From Calocera cornea HHB12733 (Eukaryota; Basidiomycota; Dacrymycetes; Dacrymycetales; Dacrymycetaceae), in contig KV423999.1 of the NCBI GenBank assembly GCA_001632435.1, forward strand, positions 46,707 through 110,706: DNA of 64,000 nucleotides. The letters run 5' to 3'. Position 1 is the first letter of the stretch. Every line of letters begins with the position of its first letter. Position numbers and translations under genes: made by a program. Positions 1-11,322 of this stretch are shown piece by piece. A model generated the notes under the pieces. The model searched no databases. It was not told the DNA's origin and saw nothing but the letters and a program-made list of their open reading frames with translations.

Positions 1-365
1 TGAGCGAGTTGGGCAACCCCACACTGACATCCCTCAACAAGCCGCGTGACATCCCTCGGTGAGTGCTGCGACATCCCCTGAGTTCTGCATTGACACCCCG
101 CGATCCGGTAGATGACCGAACCTAACGAGTCGTCAAGAGACATGCGCGCAGGACACCCTCCCCGGCCCGCGTCGCTGCACTATGATGCTGCTCCTACGGC
201 GAGCCACGCGACCTCGCACTCGCCCGTCCTTGGTACCATCGACATCCCTTCGGCACCTTGTGCAAACCGACACTGACATGCCTCGATGAACCGTGTGACA
301 TTTGTTGATGAACGCCGGTGCATCCGGTCCATCTCTCTTGGACATCCCCCGATCTTATCCACCAC
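1..365. repeat. Degenerate 22-bp tandem repeat (minisatellite)
   Basis: The octamer GACATCCC and close variants begin at 26, 48, 70, 92 and (weakly) 114, exactly 22 bp apart. They recur at 275, 297, 319 and 341, again 22 bp apart. Irregular copies lie at 139, 152 and 241. The unit is roughly GACATCCCTCGATGA followed by a variable GC-rich tail. Because 22 is not a multiple of three and no convincing ORF runs through it, this is read as decayed non-coding satellite. It may continue to the left beyond the window. Confidence 0.75.
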
Positions 366-681
366 ACGCACAGACCACTACAATGAGCAAAATCGCATCT
401 GCCTGAGCGCACTACACGTCATTCACCTTCCATGACTTACCTGTCTTTATTTGTCACTTCGATATACATGATTGCCTGGTTCATAATGGTTCTTCCACAT
501 CAAGTTCTCATGTCGTAGTAATACAATGGATATAAGTCCTCACTAACTACCGACCACCCAACAAGAGCATCAAGCCCGATACAATGAATTGCGATGCTTC
601 ACGAATGCACTGTCTTCTTGGCGCATTGATGAAAACACATTTACCTTGGAACACAGGCATAGACTCTCTATAATTGACTTG
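366..681. other. Intergenic, no gene seen
   Basis: AT-richer spacer between the minisatellite and the 3' end of the F-box-like gene. Nothing supportable was seen beyond the probable 3' UTR and terminator region of that gene. Confidence 0.5.
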
Positions 682-2281
682 TCAAGCACCATTCCCAGGG
701 GATACACGAGTTCCTACAAATGCACGGAACGTGCTGCACACTTGACGCCATTCCTCACCTCCCGCATGCACTTTAATGCTTGCCTCTGCACAACATTGAA
801 GCCACATTTCAGCACATTCGACAGAAGAGCAATCGATTACCAGCGAACGGACGTTGAGTTCTCGAAGCGACAGACTGCGTGGAATACGGTCGTCTTCCTG
901 TCGCCAAAGCAACTCCGGTACCGTTATGTACTCAAGACAACGATGTGCACTTGCGAGCTTCATGACAACACCGAACGAGACGCGTGAATGATCGTTCGTC
1001 GGCCAGTCGCAGTAGAAATCGCTCAGTTGGGACCAGCGGTATGTCATGCGAAGCAAGTCTTCATCACCGAATTCGACGTCTATACCCTTGCAAAGAAAAC
1101 GTGCAGTCTGCATCTGTGTGCATTCCAACAACGGCTCCAGCTCGTGGTAAGGGATTGTACGCATCGTGTTCCGGCTTTGAAGACTGACAACGATGGCACT
1201 CAGATTCGGGAGGCCTCTTGCTATGTCAGCCATGAAAGAGTGAAGTGAGATGCCATCGGGCGACAATGTCAAATTCAGATATAACCATTCAGGACAAAAG
1301 CCACCAGCGAACACATTGCACAGAGCAATGTGTGCTTTATCCACCCCACACGATACCGTTAATGTGAACGAAGATGGTTTCATGACGGGCGGCCTCATGC
1401 TGTAGTCGTCCACGGTAACGTCATGCTCGCGAATCTCGAGGTGCTCCAGTTCCTCACACCGCCGCAAATTCTGGATGACATCGGGAGTGAAAAACTCTTC
1501 TCCGAGCGTGAGCTGCTTGATCTTGCGAAGGTGCATCGTTAGAGCCATCACTGGGAGTGCACAGACTACTCCCATATCCATAATCGACTCGACCCTTAGT
1601 ACCCGAAGCGATGTCGCCATTGACGCTAGATGCGCATATAGTGTGAAGTGACCGATATATCCTGTATGCGGCGAAGGCGCTGTTGCTCTATCTTGAACAA
1701 CAATTTCTTCTATAGAGTCTTGCATGAAGGTGGTCGCAATACATAGTCCGGCCGAATTAGAAACGATAAAGTTTGCCGTAGTGAGGTTCGGAAACGGCCT
1801 TCCACAGTCGAGTGCCGACGAGATCGAGTTGCGCCAGAAACCCCATCTGGCCGCCTCTGCATTTCCATGCCATTCAGCAGCCAGATGTCGTACAATTCCA
1901 CAGTACATCCCAAGGACAGCAGATTTCTACACAGCTCAGCATGAAACGCACATCAAAAGGACTGTCCATCATGCTTACAGTGACCAGTGTGTCCGACGAC
2001 CAGTGCTTCAAATAGACATCCCCACTTTCTTCCATGATAATCTCACGTCCCATGCCGAGCTCTTGTGCCTCTAGTCTTGCTATATGGGCCAGTCGTCGAA
2101 TAGATTGTTCGTCCAGACAAGCATACATGCGCTTCACCGCCAACCACGTCAAATGGCGAGAAGTCTGCGCCAGAGCGCCCAGTGTTTGACAGTCTCCCAG
2201 CAATTCACCCACGATGGCTTCTCTTATCTCAAGGACGTGAAGAAGACGATGTTGTGAAGCATTGACTCGAGCGATTTCCAT
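682..2281 (-). CDS. F-box-like protein with leucine-rich C-terminal region
   Basis: Model: complement of exons 682-1926 and 1979-2281, about 515 aa. The N-terminal 50 residues (LLHVLEIREAIVGELLGDC, then LGALAQTSRHLTWLAVKRMY) fit the degenerate F-box common in Agaricomycete F-box/LRR families. The rest is a leucine-patterned region without sharp repeats. The two large frames are out of register. A 52-nt intron (donor GTAAGC at 1978, branch-like CTGAG, acceptor TAG ending 1927) restores one frame exactly, so a frameshift need not be invoked. The ATG at 2281 has a TATA-like TTATAAGG about 30 bp upstream; an in-frame extension upstream has no homology support. F-box proteins are substrate adaptors of SCF ubiquitin ligases; the substrate is unknown. 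The family call is moderate because the F-box is weak. Confidence 0.7.
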
Positions 2282-2957
2282 CGTAGTACGGATGAGGGAA
2301 TGGTACGTCCTTATAAGGAGATGTCTAAGAGACGCGCAGAAGCATGCACCGGACGCGCGCCCATATACAGTATCATACGCGGTCCCTTCCCCGAAACAGA
2401 CCCCTCGTGACTGAGACCCGTCTCGTGGTCCCGGAAGCGCCGAGCCCATTTGTCAGGGTCGCCGCAGGCGTACGCTATTGTATTTCATTATGTACAAATT
2501 TTAAGATACTTGTCTCACAGCAGCTTCAGTAGTAGACACGCCTTTGCCTTACGTCTGATCCGCTAAGATAAACCCGCATAGCCGTTGGCCAGGCCACCCG
2601 GAGGGTTATCCTATATCAACCAACATTACATAACATCAAATCACGACCGCGTTCCGTAAACACCCTGTCCACCTTCCCCTTTGGCCCTGCCCAGCGTATC
2701 AGAACATGACGGAGCCGCCGCACGTTTCTCGCGTTTCTCGCTTCCAGTCCCGTCGATGCTGCACGCAGCGTTCGCCGCAGGATCGATCGGGCGCGAGGGA
2801 TCGGCGATCCTCGCGTCCCTCTCGCTCACAGCCCATGTGCAATCTATGCATCCCCAAAACCTTGAGGCAGGCATGCATATAAGCTTCTGGCCCAGGATGC
2901 GCATCCACTGCGGCCGTTCCCCTGCTTCTCTCTGTGCAAGTGCATCCCGGAGCAGCA
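2282..2957. other. Intergenic region upstream of the F-box-like and phytoene desaturase genes
   Basis: Divergent intergenic region shared by the minus-strand F-box-like gene and the plus-strand phytoene desaturase. A TATAAG hexamer at 2878-2883 lies about 75 bp before the desaturase ATG. No additional gene was recognised; long frames here are antisense or GC-driven. Confidence 0.5.
2878..2883 (+). promoter_or_regulatory. TATA-like box of the phytoene desaturase gene
   Basis: TATAAG, 75 bp upstream of the ATG at 2958, the spacing usual for a short fungal 5' UTR. No light-regulatory motif was identified by eye. Confidence 0.45.
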
Positions 2958-5106
2958 ATGAGCAAGACCAGTGGGAAGAAGGCGATCGTCGTTGGGGCTG
3001 GTGTGGGCGGGTGCGCGACCGCCGCGAGGCTCGCAATGGCCGGGTTTGAGGTGACGGTGCTGGAGAAGAACGAGTATACTGGCGGGAGGTGCTCGTTGTT
3101 GTACGACGGGGAACATGTACGTTTTCCCCCGCATATATGCGCTTATATGTCCTCAGGCTCATGGTGCGACGCGTGTAGAGGTTCGACCGCGGTCCCTCGC
3201 TGCTGCTCCTCCCGCACCTCTTCCACACCACCTTCGCCGACCTCGGCACATCCCTCGAGGCGGAGGGGGTCACCCTACTCAAGTGCGAGCCGAACTACGT
3301 TGTGCACTTTGCGGACGGGGAGCGGGTCGAGCTGAGCACGGACCTGGCAAGGATGAAGGAGGAGATTGAGAAGTGGGAGGGGAAGGACGGGTTTGAGCGG
3401 TTGGTTTCTCTCCGCTTTTACGGTTGTGTGCTGAGGTCTGAGCGTGTGTATGCAGGTATCTCGGGTTCATGGCTGAGGCACATCGGCACTACGAGCTGTC
3501 GGTGAAGCACGTGCTGAACATGAACTTCACTTCCTTGGTCTCCATCCTCCGGCCTTCCTTCCTGAAAACTGTCTTCCAGATGCACCCCTTCTACTCCATT
3601 GTGAGCAAGCTTCCTATATCAGCTATATCCGGTCTATCTAATTCGCGGTAGTACTCCCGAGCATGCAAGTACTTCGCCACGGAGCGTCTCCGGCGGCTGT
3701 TCACATTTGCATCAATGTACATGGGCGTACGTCACGGCTTCCAACGCGCTCAGACACGTGCTCACGTTCACGCAGATGAGCCCCTTCGAAGCTCCGGGAA
3801 CATACTCACTTCTGCAGTACTCCGAGCTGGCTGAAGGCATCTGGTACCCGATCGGCGGGTTCCACAAGATTGTAGAAGCACTCGTCAAGGTTGCCGAGCG
3901 CAACGGGGCAAAGTTCCGGCTCTCAACGCCCGTAACGCGCGTTATCCTATCTGGCGACGGTTCGCGCGCAGTGGGAGCCGTGACTGCTTCTGGCGAGGAG
4001 CTGCGTGCGGACGTGGTCGTCATCAACGCGGATCTTGTCTGGGCATATCAGAACCTCTTGCCCTCTACCCCATTCACGACTGCCCTAGCTACTCGCAAGG
4101 CATCATGCAGCAGCATCAGCTTCTATTGGTCGCTCGATCGGAAGGTCGATGCTCTGCAATCGCACAACGTGTTTCTCGCCGAGGATTTCAAGGAGTCGTT
4201 CGACGAGATCTTCAAGGACAACAACCTGCCGAAGGATCCATCGTTTTACATCCACGTACCTTCCCGCCTAGACGAAACTGCGGCTCCAGCAGGCAAGGAT
4301 ACCGTGGTCGTGCTCGTTCCGACGGGACACATTATCGAACGAAAGACTTCCGAGTCGCCTATTGGCCTCGCCAAGGGGCTGCTTGAGATATCAAGCGGTG
4401 AATGGTCGGCGGGTGAAGAGCAGGACTTTGACGAGATGGTTGTGCGCGCCAGGGCGGAGGTGATCAAAAGGCTGAAGGTGCTCGATCCGAGCATGGACGA
4501 GTTCGAGAGCTGGATCTCCAACGAGCAGATCAACACTCCGATCACATGTGAGCCCTCTTGAGCGTCTTATGTGTCAGCTGCTGATGTGAAATAGGGAGGG
4601 AGATGTTCAACCTGGACCGCGGGGCGATCCTCGGCATCGCACACGACTTTTTCAACGTTCTGTCCTTCCGCCCCAAGACGAAACATAGCAGCATCAAAGG
4701 CTGCTATTTTGTAGGGGCGAGCACCCATCCAGGCACGGGCGTCCCGATCGTCCTCGCTGGTGCGAAGTTGACCGCTACACAAATCTTGCAAGATATGAGG
4801 CTGGCTGTGCCTTGGGCTCCCGCGATCACGTCGAAGAGCAAGGTTGTCAAGAACGACCTCGACGTTCCACAGAGGTTGAGGGGTGCATGGTATGTCGGCG
4901 ACATCCTCCAACTCCTCTTCGTGCTGCTTGTCGGTCTCGCAATCGTCCAATACTTCGGCGGGGAGGGGTGGATGTACGAAGCTAGCAGGTGGGCGCAGGG
5001 GCGATACGTAAATGTGATGGAGGGAGTGGAGAACGGCACGGCATATTTCGATCGTACTCTTACCGCATTCTTCACCAGTAGAACTCTGAAGCAAGCCATT
5101 TACTAG
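2958..5106 (+). CDS. Phytoene desaturase (CrtI/Al-1 type)
   Basis: Exons 2958-3116, 3179-3399, 3456-3600, 3652-3726, 3776-4547 and 4595-5106 give 627 aa in one frame. Carotenoid biosynthesis: FAD-dependent desaturation of colourless phytoene. Residues 9-35 hold the dinucleotide-binding fold (VVGAGVGGCATAARLA, then VTVLEKNEYTGGR). The middle contains the family blocks FTFASMYMG and MSPFEAPGTYSLLQYSEL. The C-terminal part has FNLDRGAILGIAHDFFNVLSFRP and the FAD-associated GCYFVGASTHPGTGVPIVL. A hydrophobic segment (DILQLLFVLLVGLAIVQYF) near the end would anchor the enzyme to a membrane, as in other fungal CrtI proteins. Acceptor 3651 is preferred over a nearby AG because it restores the conserved block before YFATERLRR. 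No phytoene synthase or cyclase gene lies nearby. Confidence 0.95.
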
Positions 5107-5247
5107 CTGCATGCATTAAAATGTTGTACACGTTGTGCAGAGTGTTTCGATAATGGGAAGTGTACATTGCTCGTGCATACTAGTCGATTGTACATTGCTT
5201 ATTTGCGGAGTCCAGCCCGAAGAAACGATGATATCGCAACAGCTCGC

Positions 5248-6736
5248 TCAACCCTCCTCCATCGTCACCTCGTACCCGTTCGGCATGCCCGCCTGCGCGG
5301 CCCTCGCTCTCAGCAGCCTATCGGAGGCGGTGAGCAAGTCCTGCGCATGCCTGATTTGGACACACCTCTCGAACACGTCCAGTCTGCTCTCGCTCTCGCC
5401 CTCGAGCGGCTGATTCGGCACCCAGCACGCGAGCGGCGTCGGCCCGCTCTGGTACGTCGCCGCCTTGAGGTACAGCAGCAGTCCGTCGCTAGCGCAGAGT
5501 GTCTCGCGCGCGCCCTGCATCACGCCTGCATCGAAGAACCCGCTCGTGCTCACCCCCGCCGCGCCGGGGATTGCGCGCCCGTACTCGTCCACAGGCATCG
5601 TATCGAGCACCGCGCCCGGGCTAGGCAGCGGCGCGAGGAGGGGGATCATGCGCCCTACTTTTGCCGGCGGGAGGACGTTCATGAGCAGCACTGCTGGGGT
5701 GAGGGGTGAGAGATAGAAAGGAACGGGCATGGGCACGTATGGCTGCTTGAAGGGTGGGGCGGAGGGAGGCGGGATCAGCGGGAGCTCGGCGATGCGTGAC
5801 TGGAGGAACCAGAAGCGGAACTCGGCCTCGCATGTTGAAAGATCTTGGGAACGCCAACGCATTACGTCCAGGATATGGAGGAGGCCTGTCTCGTGCCACT
5901 TCGTGTCGAGGATACAGTCGAGAATGGTGTCGGGCGGGAGGTGGGAGGGATAGCGCAGGAAGAGATGGCCGGAGAGTCGTGAGTGAAGGGCGGTAACCAC
6001 TGTGAGAGAAGTCAGCTATATGCTCATATAAGCACGCCTTCCAGCAGCGTACCAGCACCATTCTCCAGCGCGTAAGTGACAGCCATGCACCTCTTCCCGA
6101 CCGGCACAGGCCCCACAGCCACCCACCCATTCTCCAGATCCTCCGGCAGGCCATCCTCCCCCATCACCACATCCTGCACCATGACGCCTAGCGCACCCGC
6201 CCTTTTATCCTCCAGTACAACCTCGCGGTCGACCTCCATCCTCGGCCCGGACCCGCCCAGCTCGAGCACCTCAGCATACATGAGCTTGTTGGCCCACTTG
6301 AGCTCGGACTTGCGCGGCTTCTGCGGCTTCTTGAGCGTGAAGGGCGACTGTGTGTGCGTGGGGGAGGTCGCGAGGGCCGCTTCGGACGGGGGGGACCAGG
6401 GAGGGTCGGTGGACGGGAAGAACTGGACTGGGGAGGAGGGCGAGGGTGGGGCAGAGTCCGAGTCGGGGGTGAGCGTCCCGAGCGTGGCAAAGTAGGAAGA
6501 AGCACGCGAAAGCGTGATGACTTTCTCGCGGCGCTACTCTGGGCATAAGCACTCTCTCCTCAGCTCTGAATATGCCGCATATGCCACCCAGATGTGCATA
6601 TATGCGGGGAGGAACGCACCTTCTGCTGCTGCTCAAGCGCCGCAAGCCGCCTCGCCTCCTGGGCGTCGCCCGCGCGCGCAAGCGGCGGCAGCTTGAAGCT
6701 CGCGCGCCTGTTATGTGGATCCTTGTGGTTCATCAT
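5248..6736 (-). CDS. Snurportin-1-like U snRNP import adaptor
   Basis: Complement of exons 5248-5999, 6059-6533 and 6620-6736, about 447 aa. Snurportin bridges trimethylguanosine-capped spliceosomal snRNPs to importin-beta for nuclear import. The N-terminus is a basic IBB-like stretch (NHKDPHNRRASFKLP, then ARRLAALEQQQKRREKV). After a low-complexity Ser/Pro linker comes the cap-binding fold: KLMYAEVLE, GWVAVGPVPVGKRCMAV, DTILDCILD, LHILDVMRW and EAEFRFWFLQSRI, ending in GLLLYLKAATYQSGPTPLACWVP. These match snurportin in order and spacing. An acceptor TAG ending at 6534 is required to avoid an in-frame stop, and a 59-nt intron (6000-6058) joins the last exons in phase 1. The gene is convergent with the phytoene desaturase. 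The start at 6736 is one of two adjacent ATGs. Confidence 0.85.
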
Positions 6737-7154
6737 GCTCTCTCCTGTGCATACACATACGAAGTCTCGTTGATCGTCAGGCTGTAACAGCAATAGTAGC
6801 GGTAATGATGGTGGTTGGGGAGTGAAGTGGTGCCTGCCTCCCGCCCAGAAGCTGATGGGCCATGGCCGGCATGTGCGCGGGAGCATCCGCAGGAAGGCGG
6901 GGGCGCGGCGCGAACCCTGACCAGCCATTCCTCCGAGCCGAAGCCGGGTTCCGCCCGCCCAGGCTAAAACGGCACACGAGCATCCGAGTCCTACTGTATC
7001 CCCACTGCACGCCCAACAAAGTATTCGGCACATGTCCGCCGTGGGCAATAGGGTTCATAAGTTGTCATTCATTAGCATCAATGCGTAAAGAAGGGTCCCC
7101 CGGCCACCCGAAAGAGAAAGACCATGCCACTTCCACTTTCTCTCCAGTTCGTAA
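6737..7154. other. Intergenic, snurportin promoter side
   Basis: About 420 bp between the 5' end of the snurportin-like gene and the 3' end of the MFS gene. A possible acceptor just upstream of the snurportin ATG leaves room for a 5' UTR intron. No other gene was seen. Confidence 0.45.
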
Positions 7155-9222
7155 TTACCAGATATACCGGAACGCCGGGTGGTTGTCCCCCAGCTCCATA
7201 ACCTGATGCGGTGCGAGTCCCTCCAGGCCGAACTTCTTCAGCAGCACCGGGTCACTAGCGCGGAGCGGGCTGCACTCCGACCCGTCCGCGGGCGGCACAC
7301 CGTACTTCTCATCGCGCCGCTTGTTCTCCCACCGGTTGTGCACGCTGATGATGATCGCGCACACGATCGACATCGCACTGAAGGCGAGGGCGATCGCGTG
7401 CCCTTCGATGTACCGTGGGGCACTCGTGGCCGGGTACACGTTCGAGGCGACGAGCCCGCCAGAGTTGCCGATCGTGAAGAAGAAACCCATCGCTGCGGCG
7501 CGCTTGTACTGTCCCTCCTATCAGCGCCTGTTCCTTCCCATGACCACATCGCAACACTCACAGTAGGCCCCACATTATTCCCAATGAAGGTGATGCAGCT
7601 GGCAATGCACGGAGAATCTCCCGCGACAGCCAAGAACAGCGCGAAGTACTTGACACCGACCGAGACGTCGCATAAGAGGATGATATATGCAACGATGACG
7701 ATGCCCATCCAGACGACGATGAACGGCCCGCGCACGAGCACGCGGTCGGACCAGTAGGCCGTCGCGAGCGTCGTGAGGAAGCCGACGACGTACGGGGGGA
7801 TCGTCATGAGCTGGTATCGGCCGTCAGCAATTTCAGTAGGGATTGGCGGGAAGGGCTCACATTCGCGTTCGCGTTGGAGAACCCGAGGCCGGTGATGACC
7901 GCCGGGGTGAACAGGGCGAGCGAGTAGAACGGCTCCGCGATCCCAATATACATCCTGCGCCCCACGCCGTCAGCCCCACGCCCCCAACGCAGCACAAAAG
8001 CGGACAAGCACTCACAGCGCATACACATACGTCTTCCAGTCCGTAAACGCGTCCTTGACCTGCTTCCACGTGAACATGAGCTGGGCGTTCGTCACGCCCT
8101 GGCTGGAGGACAGGCGGTGCAGCCAGCGCGCGCGATCGTGCGGGCTGAGGAGGTTCGACTCGTCCGGGAAGTCTTGGACGAGCCAGTAGGCCGGCACGGC
8201 GCAGATGAAGGTGAGCAGGCCTTCGAGGATGAAGATCCACGCCCAGCCACCTTTGCCGCCGATCCCGCTGTGCACCGTGGTCAGCGGATACTCTGATGAA
8301 GATTGGGGAAAAGACGCACTCCATGTGCCGGATACCGAACGCGAGCAGGCCGCCCCACGCACCCGCGAGCGTCGCGCCCGCGAAGAAGATGGAGATGCGC
8401 ATACTACCGCTCTGATCAGCCTCGTTCTCACGCATACACGAGCCTTGCACAAGCGCACTCACTTCTGCTCCTCCCGCGTATACCACGTCGTGAGCATATA
8501 GTTGATGCCCGGGAACAGCCCGCCCTCCGCAAGCCCGAGGAAGAAGCGGGCCGCCTCCAGCCCAGCAGCGTTGTGCACCAGCCCCATGCAGATCATGATG
8601 ATGCTCCAGGTGACCATGATGAGGCAGATCCAGCGGTGGGGCTTGAGCCGCTTCAGGAGGAGGTTTGAGGGGACTTCGACGGCTACGTATGACCTGGTGG
8701 GTGGGGAGGGCTGGGTTAGCTCGGGGAAGGGAGGGGAGGTTGGGGGGAGGAGGGACGCACACGAAGAATACCGAGAGGGCGATCGCGTACTGGTTCCCGA
8801 CCAGCTTGAGGTCGGCGTTGAGCCCCGCGGTGGAAGCCTGGCCGATATTCACGCGGTCTTCCGGGATTGAGCCGCTTCCTCGCCAGACAAGACGGAGGGT
8901 GCTCACCAAGGAACGAGAGTAGGTAGAGCAGCGAGACGTAGGGCACGATGGCCCAGTCGATCTTCCACCTGAGCCTCTTCACGTCCGCCTCGGTCAGCTC
9001 GAGCGAGTTCTCGTGCACGTGCCGTGCTACGTCGGAGATGAGCAGCTTGTCGTCCCCGTGCACGGCGGCCATCATCACTAGGTCCGCGTCGGCGTCGTAC
9101 GCGTGCTCCAGGTCGCCTTTCTCATTCGGGTAGGACTCGGGTGCGCTGGGCGGAGGCGCGGGGACCACCGCGGCGGGCGCGACGGCGGGCTCTTCTGCGG
9201 GGGGAGGGGGAGCGGAGGCCAT
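7155..9222 (-). CDS. MFS transporter, anion:cation symporter (allantoate permease-like) family
   Basis: Complement of eight exons: 7155-7508, 7562-7810, 7861-7954, 8016-8267, 8320-8403, 8463-8693, 8761-8857 and 8907-9222, giving 558 aa. A Pro/Ala-rich cytosolic N-terminus of about 70 residues precedes twelve expected membrane helices. Family signatures include KIDWAIVPYVSLLYLLSFLDRVNIGQA (split by intron 1), the VPSNLLLKRL block, YTREEQ before RISIFFAGATLAGAWGGLLA, DGIGGKGGWAWIFILEG, and FTIGNSGGLVASNVYP. Fungal members (Dal5, Tna1 and relatives) carry small organic anions such as allantoate, nicotinate or pantothenate across the plasma membrane; the substrate here cannot be told. The ATG at 9222 begins MASAPPPP. 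An in-frame 57-residue extension upstream is open but looks like UTR. Confidence 0.92.
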
Positions 9223-10256
9223 GGTGTGCACTTGCGCTTCGGCTGCGGGGGCAAGGGACGGCGTGGAGGGAAGGGAGGAGGGGGAACCAAGCGTGCGGGG
9301 ATCCGCGTGGGGCCTGTTTTTATCTGCAAGATTTTCGGAGAGCGGTGGTCTGTCAGCTCGGATTGACTCGACCTTCCTGAGCGCCAGGCACACCGGGGGA
9401 CGGTGATTGCGCTCGTCCGAACTCTCCGCTGATGGGCGGCGCTAGCGTGCGAAGAGAAGCGATGGTCGGGACACGCTTCGTCGGACGCGATCCGAACCGA
9501 TTGATTGAGTGATAGCTTTGTGGCGTGGGGGAGTTGAAATGAATTGGGCGAAGGAGCGTGCGGGGAAGCAGCGGGGACGAGCCTATTTCGCGCCCATCAT
9601 CCCATCATCCCATCATCCCATGGCCATCGTCTCCCATCCCTCACCTCGCTCATCCCCGGCTGTGTCGGTTCGACGAAGCGCCGACCGAACGGCAGGGTCT
9701 CGCGCGTCATCTCGCCCGATGGCGCACATGGCGCCCGGCGCACTTTTACCCACACGGAGGGGGGGGCGTGACTCGCTGACGCTGGCCGGCTGACCGCAGT
9801 TCCGTCCGAAGGAGTACAGGCGTGGACGGGCGAATGGGCGAGCTGTTCCACACAGATCGACTCGTTTGGGCGGGGGAGAGCGCCCGGGCGCTTCGGAAGG
9901 AACGGCGGGAGGAGCATCACGCGCCCCGATATCGGCACACGTAATGTCCCTCACCCCGGCTGCTCCCGCTCCCGCTCCCTTTCACCCGCCACGCGCTCGG
10001 CAAGCCCGCACCTGTTTTTAGTTCTTCGTGATCTAGAACCAAATCCAGTTTTCTGCAATTGATAGCCGCAGAGTCCGACTCAGCCACAAATCTCGTACGG
10101 GAATAAGTAGTATGCGAACGGTCCACCGCACACATTCCACATTCCACAGCCCTTGCTGCCTATCGCCGAAATGGACGGATTCAGTCACTATGCGTGCGGT
10201 CTTACCGAGCCTCACCGACGGAGGACGGAGGACGGAGGACAGCTCTAGACTCTGCT
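9223..10256. other. Intergenic, low-complexity patches only
   Basis: No gene recognised. An 8-bp CCCATCAT run is repeated about three times near 9594-9625. Other short frames here show no domain, signal peptide or splice-consistent structure. This stretch leads into the repeat-rich secreted-protein island. Confidence 0.5.
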
Positions 10257-10661
10257 GCCGATGCCCACAAGACCCTCCTCATGCGGCAGCGGGCGCTACA
10301 GGTGCCGAAAGCCACCCCCGCGCTCTACGGGGGGCGAGACCGGGTCACCGATATTAGCCCGAGCCTGAGTACAGCGCCAGGCGTCTGGAATGGAAGTAGC
10401 ATGCTAGTGGACTGAGAGCATGCCAGGGGAGAGGGGTGATCCGGGATCTCGTGAGTCAGGCACAGCGCGCCGGCCGGTGATTCTCTTCTCCCGCCGGGCG
10501 CGCATCTGGTGCGAGGCAATGAACAGCGTCCCTACTGATCAACTTGGGAAGCTGCTTGCGTGGATGAATGATCGCTCCGACCCCCGCACGAGGGTGCTTC
10601 TTGACGAGTGTTGTTGGATCGCGCGAACATCAGACGAAAGGTCCAACAATGCGAGTGCACA
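10257..10661. repeat. Direct repeat D, left copy
   Basis: Collinear with 13707-14070 in the same orientation. Shared blocks include GATGCCCACA, GGGCGAGACCG (GAGGCGAGACCG at right), TGATCCGGGATC and GAGGGTGCTTCTTG. The last 30 bp (ending in AATGCGAGTGCAC) are also found beside the third secreted-protein gene at 15049-15080. The repeat is diverged, probably 75-80% by eye. No coding potential was recognised. Confidence 0.65.
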
Positions 10662-10680
10662 CATACGACTCTTCATTTCG

Positions 10681-11278
10681 GAGTTATCTGCCCGAAATGT
10701 TATCTGCCCGAAATGCCCGCTCTGAGACGCGTAAATGCTATCATGCCCCTTTCGCCGCCCTAATGCTACTGTACCATGCCCATTCTGTACGACGCGTCCA
10801 CTATGCCTGCATTTGTCGACGTTCGACTATGTCTTACAGTACCAAACCCACCAGCAAATAGTGTGCTTGTCAGTTTGATGGTCAACCCCTGACTGGAGTC
10901 GGAGAGTTCTTTGGCAATACCCGCTTTGAACAGGAGAATTCTCTGCAGCGTTGGTCGAGAAAAGTGCGCTATTAGAATGGGATGAGCGTTCCATACAGAT
11001 GATGATAAATGCTGTCTCTAAAGAGCAAAGAACAGAAGTGGCAATGCGCGAGTCAGAGCACCAAGCAATGACCATGACTTCCCAAATCATGACTTTTCAC
11101 GCCATTGCTTCACGATGCTCTTGGTCCTATCTTGTACGAAATGCTCAGTATCGGAAAGTAGTCAAGCGCTAGATGTTGTAGGCGCGTTGTAGGTGACGGG
11201 CATTGTAACTGTTTTGGGGGGCGAAACGGGCATGATAGCATTTACGGCTCTCAGAGCGGGCACTCTGGCGGATAACTC
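10681..11278. mobile_element. MITE-like element with terminal inverted repeats
   Basis: The left end begins GAGTTATCTGCC. The right end, read on the minus strand from 11278, begins GAGTTATCCGCC. The two ends stay similar for roughly 100 bp, sharing TGCCCGCTCTGAGA, GTAAATGCTATCATGCCC and TTTCGCC. The left terminus carries an internal 16-bp duplication (TTATCTGCCCGAAATG twice, 10684-10715). About 600 bp with no transposase frame fits a non-autonomous DNA transposon. It interrupts the 3' flank of the first secreted-protein gene relative to the uninterrupted flank of the third copy. Target-site duplication is not clear: left flank TCATTTCG, right flank ATTATTTTCG. Confidence 0.7.
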
Positions 11279-11322
11279 ATTATTTTCGCATCCTCACAGC
11301 CTGTCCAATAATAGCTCCTATA

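Noticed and set aside
682..2281. Frameshifted F-box pseudogene
   Set aside because: A 52-nt intron with good splice sites restores a single frame, so a broken gene is not needed.
2958..6736. A carotenoid biosynthesis gene cluster
   Set aside because: Only the desaturase is present. The neighbours are a snurportin-like gene and a transporter, with no phytoene synthase, cyclase or cleavage oxygenase.
8857..9393. Longer N-terminus of the MFS transporter starting at 9393
   Set aside because: Low-complexity and outside family length. The ATG at 9222 is closer to the first conserved block.
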